NCBI RefSeq assembly: GCF_002287375.1
Contig: NZ_NPOA01000001.1
Coordinates: forward strand, 62,001-126,000
DNA from: Virgibacillus profundi
GTDB lineage: Bacteria > Bacillota > Bacilli > Bacillales > Amphibacillaceae
Length of the DNA: 64,000 nt
Direction of reading: 5' to 3'
Of the stretch, positions 25,018 through 36,235 are shown piece after piece; position 1 is the first letter of the stretch, and every line of letters begins with the position of its first letter. A program made the translations under genes and the position numbers. The notes beneath the pieces were generated by a model. That model saw only the letters and a program-made list of their open reading frames with translations. It had not been told where the DNA came from and did no database searches.

Positions 25018-25040
25018 AAAAAAGGGTATCACCCTTTTTT
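25018..25040 (-). terminator. Terminator inside the solute-binding gene 3-2 intercistronic gap
   Basis: AAAAAAGGGT / ACCCTTTTTT with an ATC/GAT loop is a near-perfect stem with a U-run, placed 3 nt after the stop of gene 3 and just before the ribosome site of gene 2. Confidence 0.8.
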
Positions 25041-25043
25041 CGA

Positions 25044-26669
25044 TTAATTTTCCTGATAACGCTCATACGCTGCAGTTTTAATTTCAAGGTATTCTTCCAG
25101 ATTCATACTTTTCACTGTCTCTACATACTCATCCCAATTATCCAGCGATTCGTCACCAGAAATAAATTTATCACGCATTTCCTCAACATATTTATCGATA
25201 TCTGCTCCAAAGCTTGTCAGTTTATCATTTTCTTCTTGTGTATAGTTAAATCCGGGCCAGATTTCTTCTTCCAGATCAGGTGCAAGCAATTCAGCAGCTG
25301 CAAGTGCTTTCTCATTGCTTTCTGCTCCTTTAAAATATTTCAAAGAAGTCACAGAAGGGAATCCGCCACCAGGATATGTCAGGTATTTCGCAAGCCCCTG
25401 CTCATAAGTCAAGCCTTCTTCACTGTTCATGATGTGATCCATGTATTCAGGCTCGCCTTCCTCATTCAATTCATATGTTTCACCTTCAAGTCCCATGAAG
25501 AAGAGTTTTTGTCCTTCGTCCCCATAGAAATGGTCGATCCATCTTACCGTTGCTTCCGGGTTCTTATTTTCGCTGGTAATGATAAAGGAACCTTTATTCA
25601 ATGCTGCAGAGTATAATGTTGTAAATCCTTTCTCCCCCTCAGGTCCTTCAAGTGCTGGCATACCCTCTAGCACACTGCCTGCCTCTTCACCGAAAATCAC
25701 TTCCGGTGCATACCAGTTGGTGCTTCCGTAAATGCCTTCACTTGCATTCGCATGATACTGACCGCTTTCAATGGAAAAGATATTTTGTGCAATCAGCCCT
25801 TCACTGTATAGCTTGTTCATATACTCAAGCAGCTGTTTATATCCATCGGTGATTGGGAAAAAGCGCATTTCGCCAGTTTCCGAGTCAATATCAATATTTG
25901 TATTATTTGCTCCTCTATTGGCTACCCCAAATGCTCCCTGAAGATAGAAGTAAAGAGAGCCGATGCCAGGTCCGCCATATGGGATCTCATCATTTTCGCC
26001 ATTACCATTTGGATCCTCTGTCTTCACAGCTTTTAAATACTCATAATACTCTTCAGTTGTTTGCGGCATGTCCATTCCAAGCGCATCAAGCCACTCTGTA
26101 TTGATCCATTGCTTTGGACCCATTCGATAGGAATTGAACTCAGGATCCGACATTTGTGGGAATCCATAGATATTTCCATCTGGAAATGTGATTGCTTTTC
26201 TCACATCTGGATTTTCTTCCAGAATCTTTTTGAAATTCGGTGCATATTTATCAATCAGATCATTGAGCGGGATGAAAACTCCCTGACCTCCATATTTCAT
26301 GATATCCGTTGCTGGCATGACCGCACTGTGGAATGCATCCGGTAGATCTCCGCTTGCAAGTGCAAGGTTTCTTTTTTCTTCAAGGGATGCATGCGGAATC
26401 ATTTCCCACTGGATATCCATATTGGTCATCTCTTCATATTCATTAAAGATCATAACGTCATTCCAATCATCATTGCTTGCAGGTGACTGTCCCGCAAAAA
26501 AGTTCAGCGAAATCTGCTCATCGACAATTGGAAATCCTTCCTCATTTGTATTGTTTTTTGCTTCCTCACTGCCCCCTGCCTCACCCGAAGCCTCATCATC
26601 GTTGCTGCAGGCTGCCAGCATTACAATCAATACGATCATTGCAAAAAATAGTAATTTTCTGTTTTTCAT
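25044..26669 (-). CDS. Extracellular solute-binding lipoprotein 3 (LplA-like)
   Basis: 541 residues. Lipobox MLAACSNDD with Cys near 21, then a Gly/Glu-rich linker. Ca-type loop DPNGNGENDEIPYGG near 214. FYGDEGQKLFFMGLEGETYE near 388. The start ATG follows GGGGAGG. Of the five tandem paralogues it reads closest to gene 1 (shared PHASLEEKRNLALASG-like and QGAFGVANRG stretches). A clear sigma-A-type promoter with a TTTAGTAAA palindrome lies upstream (26780-26840). The terminator at 25018-25040 follows the stop. Confidence 0.9.
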   Translation of the reverse strand: MKNRKLLFFAMIVLIVMLAACSNDDEASGEAGGSEEAKNNTNEEGFPIVDEQISLNFFAGQSPASNDDWNDVMIFNEYEEMTNMDIQWEMIPHASLEEKRNLALASGDLPDAFHSAVMPATDIMKYGGQGVFIPLNDLIDKYAPNFKKILEENPDVRKAITFPDGNIYGFPQMSDPEFNSYRMGPKQWINTEWLDALGMDMPQTTEEYYEYLKAVKTEDPNGNGENDEIPYGGPGIGSLYFYLQGAFGVANRGANNTNIDIDSETGEMRFFPITDGYKQLLEYMNKLYSEGLIAQNIFSIESGQYHANASEGIYGSTNWYAPEVIFGEEAGSVLEGMPALEGPEGEKGFTTLYSAALNKGSFIITSENKNPEATVRWIDHFYGDEGQKLFFMGLEGETYELNEEGEPEYMDHIMNSEEGLTYEQGLAKYLTYPGGGFPSVTSLKYFKGAESNEKALAAAELLAPDLEEEIWPGFNYTQEENDKLTSFGADIDKYVEEMRDKFISGDESLDNWDEYVETVKSMNLEEYLEIKTAAYERYQEN

Positions 26670-26779
26670 ATTTAAACCTCCCCTTATGATTTTAGCTATT
26701 AAACACGACGAACTTTCCGTTGGACATCACCTCCGAAAATGCACAGTCAATGACTGCGCTTCCATAAATACATGTTACT

Positions 26780-26788
26780 TTTAGTAAA
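26780..26788. promoter_or_regulatory. TTTAGTAAA palindrome upstream of solute-binding gene 3
   Basis: TTTAGTAAA lies about 25 bp downstream of the -10 box and recurs at the same place before the metallohydrolase gene (27910-27918); a degenerate form TTTGGTAAA precedes lipoprotein gene 1 (22732-22740). Candidate operator of a shared regulator. Confidence 0.45.
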
Positions 26789-26811
26789 TGTTTTATTAAA
26801 TAATTTATTTT

Positions 26812-26840
26812 ATTTTACCATAAGTCAGAAAACTTGTCTA
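26812..26840 (-). promoter_or_regulatory. Promoter of solute-binding gene 3
   Basis: TAGACA (26840-26835), 17-bp spacer, then TGG-TAAAAT (-10 at 26817-26812). The spacer is nearly identical to that of the metallohydrolase promoter. Confidence 0.65.
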
Positions 26841-26857
26841 TTAATTTTGGGCATAAA

Positions 26858-26887
26858 AAAATAAGGCAACTGATATGCCAGTTGCCC
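26858..26887 (-). terminator. Terminator after the metallohydrolase gene
   Basis: GGCAACTG (26864-26871) and CAGTTGCC (26878-26885) form the stem. On the minus strand it is followed by TTATTTTTTT. A second hairpin, TTCCCTT/AAGGGAA, lies at about 26903-26922. The rest of the gap to 26998 shows nothing else. Confidence 0.8.
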
Positions 26888-26998
26888 TTCCTCTCTCCGT
26901 ATTCCCTTTCGACAAGGGAAATATTCGGAGGATAATGAATCCAGTGCAAGTACGGGTACATAAGCACCCCTTAAATAAAGAGTGATATATTTCCAAGA

Positions 26999-27835
26999 TT
27001 ACTGCGACTTATTAATATTCATGATCATACCATCATAGGCAACATCTATACCGTAGGGTTCAAAAATTTCCACTAATTCGTTATGAAGCAACCCACAATT
27101 GTGAGAAAAGTGGGTCGTTACGATTTTTGCATGATCTGTTAATACATTCATTTCTCTAAATACTTTTTGAACCTCAATCACCGTCTCTACACTCATATGG
27201 TTGCGGCTAAATTTATTCGAAGTCTTTCCAACTGTGCAATCAAGGATGGTGAGATCAATTGTTTTTCCTTTCAACCAATCCCACGTTTCACCTGGAAACC
27301 ACCCTGAATCATTTCCATATAATATAGAAGTATTTTCCTTTTCAATAAAAAATAGCAAGCAAGTCTCATTTGGATCGTGATCCGCAAGTAATGGGGTAAC
27401 TTTCGCCTCCCCAATATTATATGTTTTAAAAGGCTGCAGTTTATTCAGGCGGAATTGTTCACGCCCCCCATTTTCTTCGTGAAAAATCTGTTTGCATTGA
27501 TAAAGCGCTAGATCACTACCATAAATGTTCAGTGGCCATTCGATACCGTGTGCGTAACCTTCCATACGTGAAATAAGTTCCTTTGCATTCAAGTGATCAA
27601 AGTGAGTGTGGGTAATCAATAGATCTTTGACAAGTGACATATCAATCCCATCACGAAGTGCCTGCATGTAAACGTCCGGAGGATAATCTACTTTAAGAAC
27701 GTCATCCACAATAACAGAGCTTCTCGTACGAATATTTTTCCCGCTCAACTGTTTCGCTTTCGTGCATGCATCACAGTTACAAAAAACATTTGGAAAGCCT
27801 TCAGCTGCAGCAGTTCCTAAAAAGTGTATTTTCAT
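26999..27835 (-). CDS. PhnP-like MBL-fold metallohydrolase
   Basis: 278 residues. The N-terminus has HFLGTAAAEGFPNVFCNCDACTKA, with a CxCxxC cluster matching the structural zinc site of PhnP. The metallo-beta-lactamase HxHxDH motif is LITHTHFDH near 78; later ligands are DHDPNET near 145 and GNDSGW/LDCTVG near 170-190, and TTHFSHNCG near 235. PhnP hydrolyses phosphoribosyl cyclic phosphate, but PhnP-like proteins near sugar-binding proteins may hydrolyse other cyclic phosphate or lactone substrates (inference). It is monocistronic: own promoter upstream and terminator downstream, sharing promoter structure with lipoprotein gene 3, so it is probably co-regulated with transport. Confidence 0.8.
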   Translation of the reverse strand: MKIHFLGTAAAEGFPNVFCNCDACTKAKQLSGKNIRTRSSVIVDDVLKVDYPPDVYMQALRDGIDMSLVKDLLITHTHFDHLNAKELISRMEGYAHGIEWPLNIYGSDLALYQCKQIFHEENGGREQFRLNKLQPFKTYNIGEAKVTPLLADHDPNETCLLFFIEKENTSILYGNDSGWFPGETWDWLKGKTIDLTILDCTVGKTSNKFSRNHMSVETVIEVQKVFREMNVLTDHAKIVTTHFSHNCGLLHNELVEIFEPYGIDVAYDGMIMNINKSQ

Positions 27836-27909
27836 TTATACTTCCCCTTCTCGCAATACGTTTTAACTACTTTCAGAGCGTTTGAGTGCTTCCATCAATA
27901 GATTAACAC

Positions 27910-27918
27910 TTTAGTAAA
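27910..27918. promoter_or_regulatory. TTTAGTAAA palindrome upstream of the metallohydrolase gene
   Basis: Same nine-base palindrome and same distance from the -10 as upstream of solute-binding gene 3. Confidence 0.45.
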
Positions 27919-27939
27919 TACCCTAATGAAATTTATGTT

Positions 27940-27968
27940 ATTTTAGCATAAATCAGAAAACCCGTCTA
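27940..27968 (-). promoter_or_regulatory. Promoter of the metallohydrolase gene
   Basis: TAGACG (27968-27963), 17-bp spacer GGTTTTCTGATTTATGC, then TAAAAT (27945-27940) with an extended TGC. It closely copies the promoter of solute-binding gene 3. Confidence 0.65.
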
Positions 27969-28000
27969 GATTGATTGGGCAAAGCTATTTTGCATTAGAA

Positions 28001-28032
28001 AAAGGGCAGCTGAAATACCAGCTGCCCTCTTT
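28001..28032. terminator. Terminator after solute-binding gene 4
   Basis: GGGCAGCTG (28004-28012) pairs with CAGCTGCCC (28019-28027), flanked by A- and T-runs on both sides, 14 nt past the stop of the gene at 28046. Confidence 0.85.
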
Positions 28033-28045
28033 TTAAAACCTATTA

Positions 28046-29665
28046 TTATTCGCTTCTATATCTCTCCATAGCCGCTTGCTGAACTTCTAAATATTCATCA
28101 AGACCCATCTGTTTAATTGTTTCCACATAATTATCCCATTCTGATAATGGGGCATCACCAGTAATAAATTTATCTCTCATTTCTGCAAGATATTTTTCAA
28201 TATCTGTTCCAACTGAATTTAATACCTTATTCTCTTCTGCAGTATACGTAAAGTTACTCCAAAGTTCATCGACAATATAAGGCTCTATCTTTTCACCTGC
28301 AGCTACAGCTTCCGGTGAACTTTCCGAACCACCGAAATATTCCTGTCTGATAATTCCCGGGGCACTTACTCCAACCCATGTAAGATATTTAGTCATTTCC
28401 TGTTCCCTTGTTAAACCTTCAGCACTATCCGTAATATGATCCATATATACAGGCCCATCTTCGGTTTCTTCATAGGTCTCTCCTTCGACACCCATATAAT
28501 ATAGCTTTGCACCTTCATTACTATAAAAATAGTCCATCCATTTCACGGTTGCAACCGGGTTCTCATTCACGTTTGTGATGGAAAATCCGCCCATTGTTGC
28601 TAGTGGATGTGTTACTTTGGAAAACATCTGGTCACCATTTGGACCCTTTAGAGCTATCGTGCTTTCAAAATTTTCTCCGGCCTCTCCGAATAATTGTGGT
28701 GGCGTATAAAAGACCGTACTGCCATACTTTCCTTCTGCACCATTCGCAAGGTACTGACTATGTTCAATTGAGAAGATATTCTGCTCAATTAACCCCTCTG
28801 AATACAATTTATGAAGATATTCCAGCATCTGCTTATATCCATCTGTAATCGCATGCAAACGCACATCGCCTGTCTCTGGATCCTCATCTATCCAACCGCC
28901 GCCTTTGTTGCCTATTCCAAAGGATCCATACAAGGATTGAGTTAAATGGTCAATTACATGACCACCATATGGAATTTCATCTGCTTCCCCATTTCCATTC
29001 GGATCCTCTGTTTTAACTGCTTTAAGGTATTGATAATATTCCTCTGTTGTCTCAGGCATTTCCATTCCCAGTGTATCAACCCACTCTTTATTGATCCAAA
29101 GCATCGAGCCTACCCGAAGTGATGTAAACTCTGGTGAAAAGATATACGGAAATGAGTAAACGTTTCCATCCGGGAAGGTTAACGCCTTTTTAATATCTGG
29201 ATATTCTTCTAACAGCTTTTGCAGATTTGGTGCGTGTTCCTCAATTAAATCATTGAGTGGAATAAAAACGCCCTGCTCCCCGTATTTATATACATCTGTC
29301 ACTGGAAGCTGTGCAGCATAGAAGACATCTGGAAGATCCCCACTCGCCAGTGCAAGGTTTCTTTTTTCCTCCAGGGCATCAGGTGTTACTGTGTTCCAGT
29401 TGACATCAACATTCGACATTTCCTTGTATGTGTTCCAAATCAGGATATCATTCCAGTCGGATGCATTGGTTGTTGCTGATGTTCCAGCAAAGAAGTCCAG
29501 TTTGATTTGTTCATCAACGATAGGAAACCCTGATTCATTAACATTATCCAGATTCTTTTTACTCTCTTCTTCATTTGTTTCTCCAGCTGCATCCTCATCA
29601 CTGCAAGCAACGAGCAGCATCATAACTGCGATAATGATAAAAAGTAATAATTTTCTGATTTTCAA
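28046..29665 (-). CDS. Extracellular solute-binding lipoprotein 4 (LplA-like)
   Basis: 539 residues. Lipobox LLVACSDED with Cys near 21. Ca-type loop DPNGNGEADEIPYGG near 216. FYSNEGAKLYYMGVEGETYE near 386. The start is TTG after GGGAGGT. It is the most divergent of the five in the ligand region (NASDWNDILIWNTYKEMSNV; QSLYGSFGIGNKGGG), suggesting a different sugar. It has its own terminator and an upstream region of about 310 bp with an extended -10 (TGT-TAAAAT on the minus strand near 29818) and a cre-like box. Confidence 0.9.
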   Translation of the reverse strand: MKIRKLLLFIIIAVMMLLVACSDEDAAGETNEEESKKNLDNVNESGFPIVDEQIKLDFFAGTSATTNASDWNDILIWNTYKEMSNVDVNWNTVTPDALEEKRNLALASGDLPDVFYAAQLPVTDVYKYGEQGVFIPLNDLIEEHAPNLQKLLEEYPDIKKALTFPDGNVYSFPYIFSPEFTSLRVGSMLWINKEWVDTLGMEMPETTEEYYQYLKAVKTEDPNGNGEADEIPYGGHVIDHLTQSLYGSFGIGNKGGGWIDEDPETGDVRLHAITDGYKQMLEYLHKLYSEGLIEQNIFSIEHSQYLANGAEGKYGSTVFYTPPQLFGEAGENFESTIALKGPNGDQMFSKVTHPLATMGGFSITNVNENPVATVKWMDYFYSNEGAKLYYMGVEGETYEETEDGPVYMDHITDSAEGLTREQEMTKYLTWVGVSAPGIIRQEYFGGSESSPEAVAAGEKIEPYIVDELWSNFTYTAEENKVLNSVGTDIEKYLAEMRDKFITGDAPLSEWDNYVETIKQMGLDEYLEVQQAAMERYRSE

Positions 29666-29778
29666 TGGTATACCTCCCTAATTTAAAAACCCCTCTATTT
29701 TACTAAAATCTATTCAAACCTATGTGTAATTTAAATCTATTTAAGTCACCTCCTTTTCTCCAGAAAATATCACCGTTT

Positions 29779-29792
29779 TGTATACGCTTGCA
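29779..29792. promoter_or_regulatory. cre-like box upstream of solute-binding gene 4
   Basis: TGTATACGCTTGCA matches 12 of 14 positions of TGWAANCGNTNWCA, about 115 bp before the start and just downstream of the putative -10, where CcpA binding would block transcription. Confidence 0.4.
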
Positions 29793-29916
29793 TTTTATTT
29801 ACTATTTACACTATTTTAACATATTAACTCCTACTTTTCTATTAAAATATTAAAATAATATTACTGTTTATAAATTTTATACTAAAATACAATTTTACAA
29901 ACTATGTTCAAAAAAT

Positions 29917-29961
29917 AAAAGCTCCAATCCACAAGGTAATCCCCCACGGATTGGAGCTTTT
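29917..29961. terminator. Terminator after solute-binding gene 5
   Basis: AAAAGCTCCAATCC (29917-29930) pairs with GGATTGGAGCTTTT (29948-29961), a 14-bp perfect stem, 12 nt past the stop of gene 5. Confidence 0.88.
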
Positions 29962-29973
29962 AATTTCTACTTA

Positions 29974-31596
29974 TTAATTTTCCAGATATCTCTCATATGC
30001 TGCCTGCTGTACGCCCATATATTCTTCAAATCCCATGCTCTTAAGCGTTTCCACATAATTATCCCATTCAGATAAAGGAACGTCACCAGTAATAAATTTA
30101 TCCTGCATTTCTCCGACATATTTTGTAATGTCGGTTCCAATACTTGATAATACCCGGTTCTCTTCATTTGTGAAAATGAATGCAGGCCATGTTTCCTCTA
30201 TTAAATTCGGATTTAGTGTTTCAGCTGCTGCCAATGATTGCTCTGAACTTTCTGCACCATTAAAGAATTGTTCAGTCGTCATGCTTGGATAGCCACCACC
30301 AAACCATGTTAGGTATTTAGCTGCCTCTTGTTCGAAAGTCAAACCCTCATCACTTTCCGTAATGTGGTCCATATATACATATTCGCCATCTTCCGTTTCT
30401 TCAAATGTCTCACCTTCAATTCCCATGAAGAATAATTTCATACCTTCTTCCCCGTAGAAATGATCGATCCAGCGAATGGTCGCTGCCGGATTTTCATTTT
30501 CATTGGTAATTATAAATGATCCCACGTTTGTGATTGGTGATATAAAACGGGAGAACTGTTTGTCCCCATCAGGTCCTTCCAATGCAGGGATTCCAGTGAA
30601 GGCTCCACCAGCCTCTTTCCCAAAAATATCGACAGGGCTAAACCAGTTGGTCGCACCATACAGACCTTCCGTAGCATTGGCCAGGTACTGACTCATTTCC
30701 ATTGTAAAGATATTCTGTTCGAGAAGACCTTCTGAATAAAGTTTGTTCATATACTCCAGCATTTGCTTATAACCATCGGAAAGCGGCCAGAATCTAAGCT
30801 CATCACTCCCGGGTTCTGCATCGATATATCCTGTGGATGGGCCTCTGTTCCCAACACCAAAGGATCCTTTCAAATAATCTATCAGCCAGCCAGTATGTGG
30901 TCCACCGAGTGGAATTTCATCAGCTTCCCCGTTTCCATTCGGATCCTCTTCTTTTACTGCTTTTAAATAATCATAAAATTCCTCTGTTGTCTGCGGCATA
31001 TCCATTCCAAGCGCATCCAGCCACTCCTGGTTGATCCAAGGCTTTGCACCCATGCGCATGGAAATAAACTCAGGCTCAAAGATGGTAGGTAAGGAATAGA
31101 TATTGCCATCCGGGAACGTGATTCCTTTTTTAATATCCGGATTTTCCTCCAAGAATTTTTTCAGATTTGGTGCATGTTCCTCAATCAAATCGTTTAATGA
31201 GATAAATACACCCTGTTCACCATATTTTAAAATATCCGATGTTGGCATCCAGGTACTATGAAAAGCATCTGGGAGTGTTCCACTTGCAAGAGCAAGATTC
31301 CTTTTTTCTTCCAGTGAGTTTAACGGGACCATTTCCCAATTGACATCAATATTCGTCATGTCTTCATATTCATTGAAAATCATGACATCATTCCAGTCAT
31401 CATTCGATGGTGCCGTTTTTCCAGCAAAGATATCAAGTGTAATTTCCTCTTTAACAATTGGAAACTGCTCATCATTCAAATTTTCCTTCGCTGCCTCACT
31501 TGATTCTGCATTTCCAGCAGAATCATTATCACTACATGCTGCTAATATCGTTACCAATATAATCATCGTCATTAATAGTAACTTTTTTAGTTTCAT
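29974..31596 (-). CDS. Extracellular solute-binding lipoprotein 5 (LplA-like)
   Basis: 540 residues. Lipobox ILAACSDND with Cys near 21. Ca-type loop DPNGNGEADEIPLGG near 213. FYGEEGMKLFFMGIEGETFE near 388. The ATG follows GGGGTGAG at modest strength. First of the five tandem paralogues in transcription order, following the GH2 beta-galactosidase and a repeat array. It has its own terminator. The ligand is presumed to be an oligosaccharide delivered to the permease pair encoded 5 kb upstream. Confidence 0.9.
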   Translation of the reverse strand: MKLKKLLLMTMIILVTILAACSDNDSAGNAESSEAAKENLNDEQFPIVKEEITLDIFAGKTAPSNDDWNDVMIFNEYEDMTNIDVNWEMVPLNSLEEKRNLALASGTLPDAFHSTWMPTSDILKYGEQGVFISLNDLIEEHAPNLKKFLEENPDIKKGITFPDGNIYSLPTIFEPEFISMRMGAKPWINQEWLDALGMDMPQTTEEFYDYLKAVKEEDPNGNGEADEIPLGGPHTGWLIDYLKGSFGVGNRGPSTGYIDAEPGSDELRFWPLSDGYKQMLEYMNKLYSEGLLEQNIFTMEMSQYLANATEGLYGATNWFSPVDIFGKEAGGAFTGIPALEGPDGDKQFSRFISPITNVGSFIITNENENPAATIRWIDHFYGEEGMKLFFMGIEGETFEETEDGEYVYMDHITESDEGLTFEQEAAKYLTWFGGGYPSMTTEQFFNGAESSEQSLAAAETLNPNLIEETWPAFIFTNEENRVLSSIGTDITKYVGEMQDKFITGDVPLSEWDNYVETLKSMGFEEYMGVQQAAYERYLEN

Positions 31597-31709
31597 CAGC
31601 TCACCCCTTCTATCTGTCTGGTTTTTGTGTTTTTTATTCTATTTGGTTTCTTGCTGGATTTTATAATTTGTAACTGGTCTATCACGCTTGTAATGTCTAA
31701 GAGTTTCTG

Positions 31710-31905
31710 AAGTTGAGATAGTGGGTTGGACTTGAGAGAGAGCCTCCTGGAGTTGAGAGATACTCTTCCGAAGTTGAGAGATAGGCGGGTTTTACCACGT
31801 TGTCTCTCAACTTTACTTAGTTGTCTCTCAAGTTAGCGCTACCCTTTCTCAACTTTCCACTGTTATCTCTCAAGTTCGTGCGGCAGTCTCCCATGTTAGC
31901 GCTAC
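31710..31905. repeat. Degenerate 21-bp-phased dyad array
   Basis: Four forward AAGTTGAGA-type copies (31710, 31730, 31750, 31771) face inverted TCTCTCAA-type copies (31803, 31824 and further decayed ones to about 31905) at about 20-21 bp spacing. Several inverted copies read CTCTCAAGTT instead of CTCTCAACTT, and TTAGCGCTACCCT occurs twice. It lies between the GH2 stop and lipoprotein gene 5. Confidence 0.8.
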
Positions 31906-31967
31906 CCTCTTTCAATCTACAACACGAGCAGCACATTCCCGCCCAAAACACTATCTCACATCATACT

Positions 31968-35072
<3,105 letters not shown>

Positions 35073-35156
35073 CTATCTATCTCCTTTAATTAATTTTTCA
35101 TTTCATATAAATCGCTCTAAATTTTGGGAATTTTGCTAGAAGCCTTTTTCTATCAG

Positions 35157-35774
35157 TCAAGCCTCTGCCTTTTCAAATTTAGCGAATGTCAGTGATGCTC
35201 CCCACATTAAAATGAATGCTGTCACACTGCCCCCAAAGAAAAACAGCAGTCCGGGCATGACTTTAAATGTAACTAAATTCAGTGCTGCCACTGCAATCAA
35301 TAGAAATATAGTTAAAATCGGGTGCATTATTCCAACAACGAAAGGCCATTTAAAATACTGTGTGAATTTCAGCTTAAAATGAACAAAGATTGGAAAGAAG
35401 TAGGCCACTATAATCGCATATAGAATTGCTTGTGCGATCACCCCAAAACTTGCTATATAATAAGCAGTTGACACCTGTGTTCTGAGGATCTGAAATTCAA
35501 TTGTCAGCAAATAACCTACCCCAAATAATATAATTCCAATTACATTCGATCTTAAAAATTCATCACGATATACTTTCCAAAAGGTTGGGAAAATGGGTGC
35601 ATCTTCCTCGCCTCTCACCCATTTTCGTACAACCCCAAACATTGCCGTAGTTGCCGGCATGAATCCAAATAACACCAATCCAAGTAAAGTAAATGCAACC
35701 CACAACAGATTTACATAGGCAAATCTCGTAACCCATTCCATAATACGATAAAATCCGTTTGCTATACCTTGCAT
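35157..35774 (-). CDS. DUF624 (YesL-like) membrane protein 1
   Basis: 205 residues with five or so hydrophobic segments (FAYVNLLWVAFTLLGLVLFG near 17-36; VIGIILFGVGYLLTI near 75; IASFGVIAQAILYAIIVAYF near 104; PILTIFLLIAVAALNLV near 151; LLFFFGGSVTAFILMW near 175). The family motif GFMPATTAMFGVVRKW is near 37. YesL proteins accompany Lpl/Yes-type ABC systems in Bacillaceae; their function is not established. It sits between the permease pair and the beta-galactosidase, so it is likely part of the same uptake operon. A paralogue lies at 43927-44568 with the second ABC system. Confidence 0.85.
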   Translation of the reverse strand: MQGIANGFYRIMEWVTRFAYVNLLWVAFTLLGLVLFGFMPATTAMFGVVRKWVRGEEDAPIFPTFWKVYRDEFLRSNVIGIILFGVGYLLTIEFQILRTQVSTAYYIASFGVIAQAILYAIIVAYFFPIFVHFKLKFTQYFKWPFVVGIMHPILTIFLLIAVAALNLVTFKVMPGLLFFFGGSVTAFILMWGASLTFAKFEKAEA

Positions 35775-35893
35775 GATGACTCCTCCTGATTGGTAGTTTT
35801 TTCTTTTATACTTTCTACTTGTTCCACAGCAATACTTCCATCAGACATCCTGATTGCTGGCTGATAGAAATACAAGCTGGAAAATAATAGCGC

Positions 35894-36105
35894 TAGTTTG
35901 AGAGATTTTTGGGTGATGTTGAGAGATAATGTCGCTTAGTTGAGATATTATCGGTTGAAGTTGAGAGAAAACCATAGAAAGTTGAGAGAGAATCAGGTTT
36001 ATGCTGGATGTCTCTCAACTTTACAGTACATTCTCTCAACTTTTAACAAGCTTCTCTCAACTTCACAGTGCTATGTCTCAACTTTTAGCCGACTTCTCTC
36101 AACTA
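35894..36105. repeat. 21-bp-phased dyad array (5 + 5 copies)
   Basis: Forward copies near 35895, 35917, 35938, 35958 and 35979 (the last two are perfect AAGTTGAGAGA) face inverted TCTCTCAACTT copies at 36011, 36032, about 36053, 36074 and 36095. The centre GGTTTATGCTGG resembles the GGTTTATT centre of the 10.3-10.7 kb array. It lies between the LplC-like permease stop and the DUF624 start. The rest of the gap (35775-35893, 36106-36235) shows no other feature. Confidence 0.88.
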
Positions 36106-36235
36106 CACCAAGATGAAATTCTTTTTTGGCAGTTAGGAAAGTATAAAATACTTCCCTACTGCATAAGTGCAAGCTATGAGCATTTGCCCAAAATCTTGGC
36201 AAACGCCAAGTTTTCTAAAATAAAACTTTTATTAA

